Origin: Pseudanabaena sp. lw0831
GTDB taxonomy: Bacteria; Cyanobacteriota; Cyanobacteriia; Pseudanabaenales; Pseudanabaenaceae
DNA length: 64,000 nucleotides
Assembly: GCF_016584665.1 (NCBI RefSeq)
Contig: NZ_BBJB01000006.1
Location: 20,419 to 84,418, forward strand
Direction: 5' to 3'
A program made the position numbers and the translations under genes. Every line of letters begins with the position of its first letter. Position 1 is the stretch's first letter. Below are positions 19,141-28,005 of the stretch, one piece after another. The notes under the pieces are model-generated. The model searched no databases. It had not been told where the DNA came from and was given only the letters and a program-made list of their open reading frames with translations.

Positions 19141-20052
19141 ATGTCCAAGCTAAATTACGTTACTAAAGTTTTTGCTTCCTTAGCGATCGCAATTTCCATA
19201 AACATTGGATATTCTGCAACTTCTAAGCATCATATTCCTGATGCGATCGCTGCCGAAAACACTCCCGTATCTGTGGAAACAAAACAGTTGATTGAGCGGC
19301 TAACGGGGCAATGGCAACTAGCGCCTTCTGTCAGTAATACTGAATCATTGAACTTTATCTTTACGGCTGATGGCAAGTTATATATAGTCAGCACAAGCCA
19401 GAAGTCAGCACTTGCATTGGAATATCAAGTTAATACGAATAATGGACAGATATATTTAGATGTTTTGCAAGGTGGTTTTGCCTCCAGAACCATCCTTGAC
19501 TTTAGCCAAAAAGGTCAACTGATATTGCAGCAACTAGTTATTCCAGCCGTATTCCAGTATTCCAGCCCTTTTTCTGGAGGCTTTTTCCTGCCCAATGCGC
19601 TATTTCTTAATCGCATTTCTAATGACACTAGTTTGCCTAAAGACCTTGAGATTATTCCCCTTCAATCTGGTGTAAGTTCAGCAAGACAGAGCGAAGCGAA
19701 AACTTATGTTGGTTCCATGAATCGCGCACAACAAGCTTTCTTTCTGGAAAAAAATTACTTTGCAGGCAACCTTGAAACACTACAGGTAGGCATCCCATCT
19801 GAAACTGCAAACTACAAGTATCAAATCATTGTTTTAGACAGCACTAAGGCAGTTCAGAATATTGCGATCGCTAAGAGTGACGGATTGAAATCTTATACAG
19901 GATTGGTCTATCTTGCCAAAACTCCTAATGATCCAGAACCCTACACCACAACCATACTCTGTGAAAGCCTGACAGCTACTCGTCAGAGTCCTCCCAAATT
20001 CATTCTCAAACCATTGCCAGATTGTCCATCTGGGTATGAGAAGATTAATTAA
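19141..20052 (+). CDS. Secreted protein with C-terminal type IV pilin-like GH domain
   Basis: The 303-residue protein has an N-terminal hydrophobic signal region (about residues 8-25, VFASLAIAISINIGYS). Residues about 55-170 form an unrecognised beta-rich domain beginning LTGQWQLAP. Residues about 185-300 match the cyanobacterial pilin-GH family (EAKTYVGSMNRAQQAFFLEK, followed by YKYQIIVLDS and a terminal disulfide-type pair in ILCESLTA and LPDCPSGY). In ordinary members this domain follows a prepilin helix; here it is C-terminal to another domain and no prepilin cleavage motif is seen. Function unknown. Confidence 0.75.
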   Translation: MSKLNYVTKVFASLAIAISINIGYSATSKHHIPDAIAAENTPVSVETKQLIERLTGQWQLAPSVSNTESLNFIFTADGKLYIVSTSQKSALALEYQVNTNNGQIYLDVLQGGFASRTILDFSQKGQLILQQLVIPAVFQYSSPFSGGFFLPNALFLNRISNDTSLPKDLEIIPLQSGVSSARQSEAKTYVGSMNRAQQAFFLEKNYFAGNLETLQVGIPSETANYKYQIIVLDSTKAVQNIAIAKSDGLKSYTGLVYLAKTPNDPEPYTTTILCESLTATRQSPPKFILKPLPDCPSGYEKIN

Positions 20053-20053
20053 T

Positions 20054-20094
20054 CCAAAACAAAAGGTAGTGCTTTGCACTACCTTTTGTTTTGG
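20054..20094. terminator. 19-bp perfect hairpin, TTT loop
   Basis: CCAAAACAAAAGGTAGTGC pairs with 20076-20094, starting two bases after the stop of the pilin-GH gene. Confidence 0.75.
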
Positions 20095-20161
20095 GAGTAA
20101 GCATCATGGCGATCGCTATAGTAAATTTATTAAGCTGATAAAGTTTTGATAAATTGCAAAT

Positions 20162-21052
20162 ATGACTCAAAAGATTGCATTTCTTGGTTTAGGCGTAATG
20201 GGTGGGGCAATGGCTGCCAACTTAGTCAAACGGGGATATTCAGTACTAGGTTGGAATCGCACTAAAGATCGCCCCACGATCGCGACATTTACCAGTGTAG
20301 GCGGTACATTAGCTAATTCCTTAGAAGATGCAGTCAGTGAAGCTGAAGTGGTGTTCTCTTGCCTAGGCGATGTCCCTGATGTCACCGAGGTACTCATTGG
20401 TGCGCGTGGGGCGATGCACTTTGCTAGAGCCAATACCTTATTTATCGATACCAGCACGATCGGCAGTGATGCTGCGAAGAAGATTGGCAATGCCTTAATG
20501 CATGACGGTTTACGCTTCTTGGATGCGCCAGTTTCGGGTGGTGATGTGGGTGCACGCAATGGCACATTAACTTTTATGGTTGGCGGTAATCCCGAAGATT
20601 TACAGGAGTGTTTATACCTATTTGAGGCGATGGGCAGCAATATTAAACATTGCGGGGCGATCGGTAGCGGTCAAGCCGTAAAGCTCTGCAATCAAACTCT
20701 AGTGTCAGTCTATATGCTGGCTCTTTGTGAAACCATGCAGTTTGCCGAGCAAATGGGGCTCGATCCGCGATTAATAGTCGATGTTTGTGGTAGTGGGGCA
20801 GCGGGATCTTGGGCTTTAACAAATCTTGGAATGAAAGTTGCAACGGGCGATTATCAGGCTGGTTTTGCAATTAAACACATGCTTAAGGACTTAAGGCTTG
20901 TGCAGGAAATTAGCGATCGCCAAAATTTAGATTTTCCTGTAGATCTACCTGCGATCGCTCTCGCCATGAAAAATTTCCAAAAAGTGAGTCAACTTGATGA
21001 CGGACAAGGTGCAGAGCAAGGTACACAAGCAATGATCCGTGCTTATCAATGA
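20162..21052 (+). CDS. Beta-hydroxyacid dehydrogenase family oxidoreductase
   Basis: The 296-residue protein belongs to the 3-hydroxyisobutyrate dehydrogenase/glyoxylate reductase family. It has the NAD(P) loop FLGLGVMGGAMAANL at residues 7-21, the substrate motif DAPVSGGDVGARNG at 121-134 and the catalytic lysine Lys174 in GSGQAVKLCNQ. Arg33 after the second strand (GWNRTKDR) suggests NADPH use. In plants and bacteria such enzymes reduce glyoxylate or succinic semialdehyde; substrate here is not determined. Confidence 0.88.
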   Translation: MTQKIAFLGLGVMGGAMAANLVKRGYSVLGWNRTKDRPTIATFTSVGGTLANSLEDAVSEAEVVFSCLGDVPDVTEVLIGARGAMHFARANTLFIDTSTIGSDAAKKIGNALMHDGLRFLDAPVSGGDVGARNGTLTFMVGGNPEDLQECLYLFEAMGSNIKHCGAIGSGQAVKLCNQTLVSVYMLALCETMQFAEQMGLDPRLIVDVCGSGAAGSWALTNLGMKVATGDYQAGFAIKHMLKDLRLVQEISDRQNLDFPVDLPAIALAMKNFQKVSQLDDGQGAEQGTQAMIRAYQ

Positions 21053-21067
21053 GGCTTTGCGTATTTT

Positions 21068-21106
21068 CAAAAGTAGTGGCGGCGCTTCGCGCCGCCACTA
21101 CTTTTG
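21068..21106. terminator. 18-bp perfect hairpin, TTC loop
   Basis: CAAAAGTAGTGGCGGCGC pairs with 21089-21106. It follows the dehydrogenase gene by 15 bp. Confidence 0.75.
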
Positions 21107-21210
21107 GGGTTTAAATCGTAAATTGTTAAAAATCTAGCAAACTCTAGCAAGTATGCTTTGATACAATGCTTACCTAATCCCGTAATGCTGCCTCCGCTCC
21201 TCCAGAAAAA

Positions 21211-22380
21211 ATGCAACTGGCAAAAAGACTTCGTAATATTCAGCCTTCCTTAACTCTAGCGATCGACGCAAAAGCTAAGGCGATGAAGGCTAGTGGAATT
21301 GATATTTGTAGCTTTAGTGCTGGCGAACCAGACTTTGATACACCCGACCATATCAAGGCTGCTGCCAAACTCGCACTCGATCAAGGCAAGACTCGCTATA
21401 CTGCCGCCGCAGGTATACCCGAACTCAAGCAAGCGATCGCTGCTAAGCTCCTGCGCGACAATAACGTAACCTACAAGCCCGAACAAATCATCGTCACCAA
21501 TGGTGGTAAGCACTCGCTATATAACCTGATGATGGCAATCCTTGACGAGGGGGATGAAGTAATTATTCCTGTGCCGTTTTGGGTGAGCTATCCCGAAATG
21601 GCAAAGCTTGCTGAGGCGACACCAGTATTTGTGATTACAACTGAAGAAACTGGCTACAAAATCACTCCTGAACAATTAGAAGCGGCCATAACACCAAAAA
21701 CCAAGCTATTTGTTCTCAATTCGCCTTCTAATCCCACGGGTATGGTGTACTCGCCTGCGGAAATTAAGGCTCTAGCCGAAGTCCTAGACCGACATCCCCA
21801 TGTTTATATCGTCTCCGATGAGATTTACGAAAAGATTCTCTATGATGGGGCAACCCATCTCAGTATCGCGGCAGTGAGTCAGTCGATGTACGATCGCACT
21901 TTGATCAGTAGCGGTTTTGCCAAGGCTTACTCGATGACAGGTTGGCGGGTTGGCTATTTGGCTGGCGCACCCGAAATCATCAAGGCGGCTACGCTGATTC
22001 AAGGACATAGCACCTCGAATATTTGCACCTTTGCTCAATATGGTGCGGTTACAGCGCTAAATGATTCGCAAGATTGCGTAGAAACAATGCGTAAAGCTTT
22101 TGCCGAACGCCGCGATGTAATGTATGACCTGTTAACTTCCATCAAAGGATTTACTTGTCCTAAACCCGACGGTGCATTCTATCTATTCCCTAGCATCAAA
22201 GCCTTTGGAATTCCTTCTCTAGAATTTTGTGACAAATTGCTAGAGGATCAGAAAGTTGCTGTAATTCCAGGGATTGCTTTTGGTCTAGACGATTGTATTC
22301 GGCTCTCCTATGCCACTGATTTAGGAACAATTCGCGAAGGATGCGATCGCATTCGCCAATTTGTCGAAAAACATTTCTAA
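21211..22380 (+). CDS. Class I/II pyridoxal phosphate aminotransferase, aspartate aminotransferase type
   Basis: The 389-residue enzyme shows the class Ib aspartate/prephenate aminotransferase pattern: [15 protein letters not shown] at 35-49, [12 protein letters not shown] at 169-180, DEIYEKI at 203-209 and the PLP lysine Lys238 in [17 protein letters not shown], with conserved Arg246. It should transaminate aspartate with 2-oxoglutarate and may accept prephenate, as related cyanobacterial enzymes do. It stands alone between two hairpins. Start is the ATG at 21211. Confidence 0.92.
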   Translation: MQLAKRLRNIQPSLTLAIDAKAKAMKASGIDICSFSAGEPDFDTPDHIKAAAKLALDQGKTRYTAAAGIPELKQAIAAKLLRDNNVTYKPEQIIVTNGGKHSLYNLMMAILDEGDEVIIPVPFWVSYPEMAKLAEATPVFVITTEETGYKITPEQLEAAITPKTKLFVLNSPSNPTGMVYSPAEIKALAEVLDRHPHVYIVSDEIYEKILYDGATHLSIAAVSQSMYDRTLISSGFAKAYSMTGWRVGYLAGAPEIIKAATLIQGHSTSNICTFAQYGAVTALNDSQDCVETMRKAFAERRDVMYDLLTSIKGFTCPKPDGAFYLFPSIKAFGIPSLEFCDKLLEDQKVAVIPGIAFGLDDCIRLSYATDLGTIREGCDRIRQFVEKHF

Positions 22381-22391
22381 TCTCTAAATAG

Positions 22392-22426
22392 AAAGAAAAG
22401 GCGGCGCAATGCGCCGCCTTTTCTTT
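22392..22426. terminator. 16-bp hairpin, AAT loop
   Basis: AAAGAAAAGGCGGCGC pairs with 22411-22426, 11 bp after the aminotransferase stop and 12 bp before the next start. Confidence 0.7.
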
Positions 22427-22438
22427 TGGTAGCTTTAT

Positions 22439-23230
22439 ATGAACAAAATTTACTTTGCCATAACAGCCATTGTTATTTTGATCTGTGGATATTTGGGTCT
22501 AAATTTTTGGTTGCTGGACAATCGCTCTCAACAACATGTCATCACTGAATCTCTAGGCTTAGATCCCTACGAATTGAAAACTTATCCTACCAATCCCAAT
22601 CTGTCAAACCGCGATCTAAGCAAACCTTTAGTCGTGTTTTTTGGGGACTCCCGTGCAGTGGCTTGGCCAGCGATCGCCAATATCCCCTTTGAATTTATCA
22701 ATCGCGGCATTAATGGACAAACTACTGACCAAGTATTAGGAAGATTATCTACTCATGTTGCGTCGTTGTCTCCCCAAATCGTGGTTGTCCAAGTCGGTGT
22801 GAACGACCTGAGAGATTTTGCAGCTTTTCCCAATGAATCGCGGAATGTAATCAATAACTGCAAACAAAATATTCAAAAAATTGTTGATAGATTAACCCAA
22901 GAACTAAAAGCAACCGTCATTCTCACTACGATTTTCCCGACTAGCGAGTTATCTCAATCGTTACGAGCTAATTGGTCAGAGGAAGCCGATCGCGCAATTA
23001 TTGAGATTAATCAATTTATCAAATCCCTCAAGAGCGATCGAGTTATTATTCTAGACGCAGCAACACTCTTAGCAGATGAGCGTGGCAAGGTTCGCCCAAT
23101 CTATAGCCGTGATATTCTGCATCTCAATAGCCAAGGCTATACAATGCTTAACGATGAGTTATTGAAAATACTCACGAACCAAATTGGCGGCAGAAAATTG
23201 CAAACAAGCAAACCACTATATTTTTTGTAA
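22439..23230 (+). CDS. Membrane-anchored SGNH/GDSL hydrolase
   Basis: The 263-residue protein has an N-terminal membrane segment (residues 5-25) and then an SGNH hydrolase domain: block I VVFFGDSRAVAW with nucleophile Ser71, block II Gly near INGQTTDQ, block III VGVNDLRDF with Asn122, and block V DILHLNSQGY with the catalytic Asp and His. These enzymes are esterases or lipases acting on acyl chains or sugars; the substrate is unknown. The anchor suggests a periplasmic face. Confidence 0.88.
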   Translation: MNKIYFAITAIVILICGYLGLNFWLLDNRSQQHVITESLGLDPYELKTYPTNPNLSNRDLSKPLVVFFGDSRAVAWPAIANIPFEFINRGINGQTTDQVLGRLSTHVASLSPQIVVVQVGVNDLRDFAAFPNESRNVINNCKQNIQKIVDRLTQELKATVILTTIFPTSELSQSLRANWSEEADRAIIEINQFIKSLKSDRVIILDAATLLADERGKVRPIYSRDILHLNSQGYTMLNDELLKILTNQIGGRKLQTSKPLYFL

Positions 23231-23264
23231 GAGCCATGCTTCGCATGGCTCTTACAAAAAATAT
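23218..23264. terminator. 22-bp perfect hairpin over the SGNH gene stop codon
   Basis: ATATTTTTTGTAAGAGCCAT and GC form the left arm, which includes the TAA stop; the right arm is 23243-23264 and the loop is TTC. Confidence 0.8.
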
Positions 23265-23332
23265 GGGTTTGATGTTATGAAAATTTATTGTTACCAATTA
23301 TAGAAATACAAGAGGATTGGATAGTTAAAGGG

Positions 23333-23872
23333 ATGGCTAAATTTTACGATCGCCTGACGACCGAGCTACAGACATTCATCGAAGCTCAGCATATTTTCTT
23401 TGTGGCAAGTGCTCCTAATGATGGGCGCGTGAATCTGTCGCCAAAAGGAATGGATGCTTTACGAGTAGTCAACGAATCCGAAATCGCCTATCTCGACCTC
23501 ACAGGAAGCGGCAACGAAACGGCTGCTCATTTGCTAGAAAATGGCAGAGTCACCATCATGCTATGTAGTTTCACTGAGAAGCCTCTAATCCTGCGTCTCT
23601 ATGGTCAAGGCAAACCGATTCGCCCCAGAGATACCGCATGGCAAGAATATATATCACTATTTCCTGCGATCGCGGGTACTCGCCAAATCGTGAGTGTCAA
23701 AGTCGAATCTGTACAAACATCCTGTGGCTTTGCGGTTCCCTTTTATGAATTTTCAGGCGATCGCCATGTCTTAAAAGAATGGGCAGAAAAAAGGGGTGAA
23801 GAGGGAATCTATGAATATTGGCAAAAAAACAATCAGCAAAGTATAGATGGTTTACCAACTGGACTTTTATAG
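23333..23872 (+). CDS. Pyridoxamine 5'-phosphate oxidase-fold family protein
   Basis: From the ATG at 23333 this is a 179-residue protein of the FMN-binding PNPOx-like split-barrel superfamily. Visible family pieces are FFVASAPNDGRVNLSPKGM near residues 25-43, YLDLTGSGNETAAHL and RVTIMLCSFTEKPLILRLYG. This subgroup is often annotated as pyridoxamine 5'-phosphate oxidase-related, without a proven substrate. The frame opens 15 codons earlier at a TTG, but the ATG fits the family start. Confidence 0.85.
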   Translation: MAKFYDRLTTELQTFIEAQHIFFVASAPNDGRVNLSPKGMDALRVVNESEIAYLDLTGSGNETAAHLLENGRVTIMLCSFTEKPLILRLYGQGKPIRPRDTAWQEYISLFPAIAGTRQIVSVKVESVQTSCGFAVPFYEFSGDRHVLKEWAEKRGEEGIYEYWQKNNQQSIDGLPTGLL

Positions 23873-23894
23873 TCACAATACTTTAAAACTCAAC

Positions 23895-23929
23895 AGACGA
23901 GAGACGGCGCTAAGCGCCGTCTCTCGTCT
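23895..23929. terminator. 16-bp perfect hairpin, TAA loop
   Basis: AGACGAGAGACGGCGC pairs with 23914-23929; it follows the PNPOx-fold gene by 22 bp. Confidence 0.7.
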
Positions 23930-24008
23930 ATTGAGTGAATACAGGTAGCTATAAATTTTTATATGTTTTAAACGGTTACAACTTGAGTTTTATTAAAAGA
24001 CTGAAACT

Positions 24009-24114
24009 TATAGCGCTTTGTGCTCAAACCCGAACCAATAATTTTTTTAAAAGTGTTGCAAAGCAACACTTTTAAAAAAATTATTGTGGTTCGTTTGATC
24101 GGGAATTGCTGTAC
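24009..24114. repeat. Shared-flank palindromic repeat, copy A
   Basis: A 23-bp perfect palindrome (24037-24059 with 24063-24085, AAA loop) is bounded on the left by TATAGCGCTTTGTGCTCAAA and ACCAATAA, and on the right by TTCGTTTGATCGGGAATTGC. Copies B (24561-24660) and C (30370-30476, opposite strand) have the same flanks with a different stem. Confidence 0.8.
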
Positions 24115-24310
24115 AAGTATGAAGGGAAGCAATTTCAAGTTTAAACTGAATCTGTGGTTGAGCTAAACAATCAGAGATCGCCGAGGAGAAAAGCAAAAAA
24201 TCAGAATAATATCTGGTATGCAAAAATTGCTTTTTCAAAAATTTCTATTGCCGCTCAATCAAATTCAAATCGGGAGTGCAGGAAGGCAAATAAAGTAAAT
24301 TGTCAACAAT
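24115..24310 (-). pseudogene. IS630-family transposase C-terminal relic
   Basis: Read leftward from about 24304, the frame gives NLLYLPSCTPDLNLIERQ, a stop, then KFLKKQFLHTRYYSDF and further residues. LYLPSYSPDLNLIER-W-KFLKK is the hallmark around the third catalytic acidic residue of IS630/Tc1-type transposases; a TAG has replaced the Trp codon. Nothing of the N-terminal half remains. The 3' part runs into palindrome copy A. Confidence 0.8.
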
Positions 24311-24560
24311 GGAAAAAGGCAAAGTTAATCTGCTTTTGAGCCTGTTCTTATCGCCTTAAATCCCTTGAGACTCTTATTTTCTCTGTGGGACTACTTTATA
24401 TTTGCGAGAAACTTTTGCGCTAAGTAAAAGAACAATAAATTTTAAAATCATTTCATTTTTACCGAGCAACCACTTTGTATTAAGTAATGTAACAGAATAT
24501 TTTGAAATAACAATCTTGCTAAAGATAGGTATCTATGGTCTTTTTATTGCTAGTGCCCTT

Positions 24561-24660
24561 GTACAGCGATCTTGAACCCAAGCCAATAAATTCTTTAAAA
24601 ATGTTGCTTTGCAACATTTTTAAAGAATTTATTGGCTCATTTGATCCTCAAACTGCTGTA
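24561..24660. repeat. Shared-flank palindromic repeat, copy B
   Basis: A 26-bp perfect palindrome (24582-24607 with 24611-24636, TTT loop) lies between GTACAGCGATCTTGAACCCA on the left and TCATTTGATCCTCAAACTGC followed by TGTA on the right, homologous to copies A and C. Confidence 0.8.
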
Positions 24661-24704
24661 ATACCAATTCTCGAAAGTGTGACTACACTTTCGAGAATTG
24701 GTAT
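24661..24704. repeat. 20-bp ATACCAA-ended hairpin
   Basis: ATACCAATTCTCGAAAGTGT pairs exactly with 24685-24704 around GACT. It abuts copy B directly. Confidence 0.85.
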
Positions 24705-24726
24705 AGGTTTTGTGGAATAGCGATCG

Positions 24727-24930
24727 CTATTGTGGGTATTGCAAATCGACAAAAGGAAGAATCGTAATGTTGTTTTTTGGCGAAATCCTGACGATACATC
24801 CTTGAGGCTCGACTGCAACTAAAGAGTGCTCTTTGATATAAAAATATGTGCCAAAAATCAACCCAATTAGAATGAAAATACTGGAAAGAATTGCACGCAT
24901 CCATCGAATAGTATTCATAAGTATATGCAC
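24727..24930 (-). CDS. Small single-pass membrane protein, hypothetical
   Basis: A 67-residue frame starting MHILMNTIRWMRAILSS has one clear membrane segment (about residues 13-33, ending GLIFGTYFYI) and a short polar C-terminal part ending FVDLQYPQ. No family recognised and no good ribosome site; an internal ATG at 24918 is an alternative start. A palindromic hairpin lies upstream. It may be real but could be chance. Confidence 0.4.
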   Translation of the reverse strand: MHILMNTIRWMRAILSSIFILIGLIFGTYFYIKEHSLVAVEPQGCIVRISPKNNITILPFVDLQYPQ

Positions 24931-24944
24931 ATAATTAATTACAC

Positions 24945-24997
24945 ACCCAAACCCGTAAAGTTACGCCCCTGAGGGGCGTAACTTTACGGGTTTGGGT
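24945..24997. terminator. 25-bp perfect hairpin, TGA loop
   Basis: ACCCAAACCCGTAAAGTTAC plus GCCCC pairs with 24973-24997. It lies downstream of the TIGR03643 gene and would end the lepB operon. Confidence 0.75.
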
Positions 24998-25039
24998 AAT
25001 TTATTTTGCACAAGGACTTAGAATATTGTTTGAGATAGA

Positions 25040-25312
25040 CTACCTCTTTAATTTGAATTTATCTTGTTGGCTACAGTGAAATCTTTGCGCCTCAGAGGTC
25101 TTTGCGTGTTTAGTTTTACGACCACTTACCCTTTCTCGCCACATCAAGAAAGATGAGCGTTTCATTGACTTACGCATGATTTTAATCACATCCACTTCAG
25201 AAATGCCAAATTGGTCGTAAATCGTATCAAAGGTGGTGCGATCCTCCCAGTCCATCTCGACAATGCGATCGATGTCTACAGCCGTGAGCACTTTTATAGC
25301 TTGTTTTTCCAT
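25040..25312 (-). CDS. TIGR03643 family (DUF2805) small protein
   Basis: The 90-residue protein has the family features: DIDRIVEMDWEDRTTFDTIY, then QFGISEVDVIKIMRKSMK resembling a helix-turn-helix, then SSFLMWRERVSGRKTKH. The family is widespread but uncharacterised. The start lies 6 bp after the lepB stop on the same strand, so the two are probably translated from one mRNA. The last 22 residues are less conserved in kind and rich in Gln and Lys. Confidence 0.85.
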   Translation of the reverse strand: MEKQAIKVLTAVDIDRIVEMDWEDRTTFDTIYDQFGISEVDVIKIMRKSMKRSSFLMWRERVSGRKTKHAKTSEAQRFHCSQQDKFKLKR

Positions 25313-25318
25313 ATCAAG

Positions 25319-25918
25319 TTAGTCTTTCCGATCAATGTTGCCAAAATGGGCTAGAGGCCAAAATCGAAGGGTAGCTTTGCCAATGATGTTTTCCTTTGGC
25401 ACAAAACCCCAAATATGCCCATCACAACTATTATTGCGATTGTCACCTAAAGCAAAGTAGGAATTAGCAGGCACTGTCGTTAAAGGCAAATCGTATTCAG
25501 GTGCTTTGACTAAATATGGTTCTGATATCGGCTGATCATTGATGTAAGTCACGCCTTCCTTGATCTCCACGCGATCGCCTGGTAACCCAATCACCCGCTT
25601 AATCAACGAACTTTTTTGCTTTTCGGCTGATAGTCCACAACCTTTTATTACTGCTTCAGTTGGCTCAAATACCACAATGTCAAATCGCTGTGGTGTTTGG
25701 AACCGATAGCTCAATTTATCAACAATGACGCGATCGTAATTTTGTAAAGTTGGCTCCATCGATCCAGAAGGCGGTAAATAATAAGCCTGAGCAACAGCAA
25801 CCCGAAAGCCCAATGCTAGAGCAACACTTAATCCTACAGTTTGAGCCGTTTCTTTCCAAAAGCTAGACCTTTTAGATCTTTTAGGCGGCTGCGATGAATT
25901 GCGAGATGTTTGGGGCAT
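25319..25918 (-). CDS. lepB: Signal peptidase I
   Basis: LepB removes signal peptides from exported proteins at the plasma or thylakoid membrane. The 199-residue protein has one membrane segment (residues about 26-46) and the catalytic dyad Ser53 in SGSMEPTL and Lys107 in SSLIKRVIGLPGDRVE. The box E signature is ALGDNRNNSCDGHIWGFV. Length fits the short Gram-positive/cyanobacterial type. It is followed by the TIGR03643 gene. Confidence 0.95.
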   Translation of the reverse strand: MPQTSRNSSQPPKRSKRSSFWKETAQTVGLSVALALGFRVAVAQAYYLPPSGSMEPTLQNYDRVIVDKLSYRFQTPQRFDIVVFEPTEAVIKGCGLSAEKQKSSLIKRVIGLPGDRVEIKEGVTYINDQPISEPYLVKAPEYDLPLTTVPANSYFALGDNRNNSCDGHIWGFVPKENIIGKATLRFWPLAHFGNIDRKD

Positions 25919-25943
25919 AAATTTTGAAGCTTAATTGTTAGTT

Positions 25944-25976
25944 AAGTCATAACCGCGCAAAGCGCGGTTATGACTT
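25944..25976. terminator. 15-bp perfect hairpin, AAA loop
   Basis: AAGTCATAACCGCGC pairs with 25962-25976, touching the stop codon of the DUF2325 gene. Confidence 0.7.
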
Positions 25977-27007
25977 TAGTTTTGTTTCCAGTGACGCGCT
26001 AATTGTTTTGCTTTTAGTCCCGATTCGATTACTTCGAGTAGTCTGGTCATACCTGTTGTATTCACAATTTCATAGGTTTTATTAGCCCGACGACAAGCCT
26101 CGATCGCTCTTTCGGTGAGTGAGTGGCTTGCATAACCCGTCACAATAATAATTAGATCGCCACCTGAAATTTGACTCTCACCTTGAGCAGCAAGTTGCAA
26201 GCCATCTTGTTCGGTATACCACATTAAATTAATTGCCGAATCGCGCAGCCTATTTTTTACGGCTGTTTGTAAGCGATCGTGTCCACCAAATACCAAAACC
26301 TTGCCACTGAGATCGGTATATAGTGCAGGACGTTTTTCCGACTTGCGATGTCTTGCTGTAGGTTGGACATCGGGGGCGCGATCAACACGGGAGCGATTTT
26401 CGAGAGCTTTGTTGTAAATAAAGGTGAGAGTTTGTTCGTGGCTGCCACGCAATCGAGCAACAGGACCTTCTTCACTGTGGGAATTTATTTGATTGATCAA
26501 CGCCTCGACGACTTCTTCGAGTGCACCAATCGCTTTTAAGTCATTGGCATATCCCCGAACTGCGATCGAAGCGTCGGTAGCGCTAAAGAAATCGCGTTGT
26601 TCTTCGATCATCTCCAATAGATCGGCCTTTAATTCCAGTCGCCATTGAGCCGTTTGTTCAGTTATTCGTTCATCTAGTAGTCTTTCTTCACTCAAGATCA
26701 ATTGGCGATCTGCTAGCTGGGCTGCTAGAGTAGGGGCTTCAGCGATTTCCTGTCGGATATCGGCAGCCTTTTTTTCTAGCCTTTGCTTAGTCTCGCTGTC
26801 TTGATGTGTTCCTTCGCGGCTATATTCTTGGAGCATCTGCTCGACTTTGGCAAGTAGCGGTTTCAATCTTGCTTCAATTTGAGCTACTGCTTCTTGGATT
26901 TGGCGATCGCGCTGTTGTTGCAGTCGATTTTGCTCTAACTCTACCTTTGCCATCGTCAGCAAGTCGCTAACCGAAGCTTCCAGTTCATCTAATTCAGAAA
27001 TATGCAT
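25976..27007 (-). CDS. Coiled-coil protein with C-terminal DUF2325 domain
   Basis: The 343-residue protein has a long charged helical N-terminal part (residues about 10-170), likely coiled coil, then a linker and a C-terminal alpha/beta domain from about residue 232: GKVLVFGGHDRLQTAVKNRL, then LIIIVTGYASHSLTERAIEA and a final helix. This C-terminal domain fits DUF2325, of unknown function. No membrane segment. It starts at the ATG at 27005-27007. Function not assigned. Confidence 0.7.
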   Translation of the reverse strand: MHISELDELEASVSDLLTMAKVELEQNRLQQQRDRQIQEAVAQIEARLKPLLAKVEQMLQEYSREGTHQDSETKQRLEKKAADIRQEIAEAPTLAAQLADRQLILSEERLLDERITEQTAQWRLELKADLLEMIEEQRDFFSATDASIAVRGYANDLKAIGALEEVVEALINQINSHSEEGPVARLRGSHEQTLTFIYNKALENRSRVDRAPDVQPTARHRKSEKRPALYTDLSGKVLVFGGHDRLQTAVKNRLRDSAINLMWYTEQDGLQLAAQGESQISGGDLIIIVTGYASHSLTERAIEACRRANKTYEIVNTTGMTRLLEVIESGLKAKQLARHWKQN

Positions 27008-27150
27008 ATTTACTTAATATCTGCCTATATTTGCTTAATTTTAATCAGTCGAGAATAAGTCGTGAGAAATGACGTGAATAAGTAATTATAAGAAGTTATC
27101 GTCACTAATCTCCAATGTAACCTCTCGCTTGCCTAAGTGTGTATAGTTTT

Positions 27151-27807
27151 ATGCCTCAAACTGATATCAACCCTGCTCCATACATTGATTACGCCCTATT
27201 AGATCCCGTCGCCAGTGATGAACAGGTAGATCGTGTTTGCGAAGAAGCCGATCGCTTAGGATTTGCTAGCGTCTGCGTTTACCCTTGCAATGTCAGGCGC
27301 GTAACAGAACGACTACTCAAAACTAAGGTGGAAATTTGCACAGTGATTGGTTTTCCCAGCGGCGCGACCACCTCAAACGTTAAGCTTTATGAAGCTATGG
27401 AAGCTGTGGAAAATGGTGCAACGGAATTAGATGTCGTGATTAATTTTGGTTGGTTAAAAACTGGTCAAACTAATTTATTACATCAGGACATTGCTCAAAT
27501 CTGTGAGGAGTCAGGTAAACCCGTCAAGGCTATTTTAGAATTGAGCTTGCTCACAACCGATGAGCAGGAACTCGCTGCCGAGGTTTGTATGGATGCGGGA
27601 GTAGCTTTTTTGAAAACTGGCACAGGCTGGGCTGGGGCTGCCACGATTGAAATGGTGAAATTTCTCAAGGAAATTTCACGGGGGAAGGTTGGCGTTAAAG
27701 CTTCAGGGGGGATTCGTACTAGAGAGCAAGCGATCGCTTTAATCGATGCAGGTGCAACTCGCCTCGGTACATCTCACGGCGTAGCGATCGCCCGCGAAAA
27801 AGATTAA
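27151..27807 (+). CDS. deoC: Deoxyribose-phosphate aldolase
   Basis: DeoC cleaves 2-deoxyribose 5-phosphate to glyceraldehyde 3-phosphate and acetaldehyde. The 218-residue TIM-barrel enzyme has [10 protein letters not shown] at the start, a conserved Asp in [12 protein letters not shown], the Schiff-base lysine in [10 protein letters not shown] and the second lysine in [11 protein letters not shown]. The ATG at 27151 is preferred to an in-frame GTG four codons upstream. It is the first gene of its own unit, ending at a strong hairpin. Confidence 0.95.
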   Translation: MPQTDINPAPYIDYALLDPVASDEQVDRVCEEADRLGFASVCVYPCNVRRVTERLLKTKVEICTVIGFPSGATTSNVKLYEAMEAVENGATELDVVINFGWLKTGQTNLLHQDIAQICEESGKPVKAILELSLLTTDEQELAAEVCMDAGVAFLKTGTGWAGAATIEMVKFLKEISRGKVGVKASGGIRTREQAIALIDAGATRLGTSHGVAIAREKD

Positions 27808-27841
27808 TTAAAAAAGACATGCGGGGCATGTCTTTTTTAAT
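27807..27841. terminator. 16-bp perfect hairpin after deoC
   Basis: ATTAAAAAAGACATGC pairs with 27826-27841 around GGG with T-run. It abuts the deoC stop. A short partial copy of the deoC 3' end (TAGCGATCGCCCGC) follows at about 27852-27866. Confidence 0.8.
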
Positions 27842-27875
27842 TTTTAAGAAATAGCGATCGCCCGCAAAAACTAAA

Positions 27876-27910
27876 CAAGAGTTATGAGCGCTGCGCGCTC
27901 ATAACTCTTG
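27876..27910. terminator. 16-bp perfect hairpin, TGC loop
   Basis: CAAGAGTTATGAGCGC pairs with 27895-27910. It is the second hairpin after deoC. Confidence 0.65.
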
Positions 27911-28005
27911 TGACGACAGCTATAAATCCTAAGAGATTTGGGTATAATTTCGACCTCACCAATCAAAAAGCATAAAATAGCAATATAAACATCAAAAACT
28001 AAGCT

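Larger units (their letters stand above)
23873..24726. other. Repeat-rich gap with transposase relic
   Basis: An 850-bp stretch without an intact gene. It contains hairpin 23895-23929, palindromic repeats 24009-24114 and 24561-24660, an ATACCAA hairpin 24661-24704 and an IS630 transposase relic at about 24115-24310. Confidence 0.75.

Noticed and set aside
20167..20640. 157-codon frame antisense to the hydroxyacid dehydrogenase gene
   Set aside because: It mirrors a clear gene with strong motifs on the plus strand.
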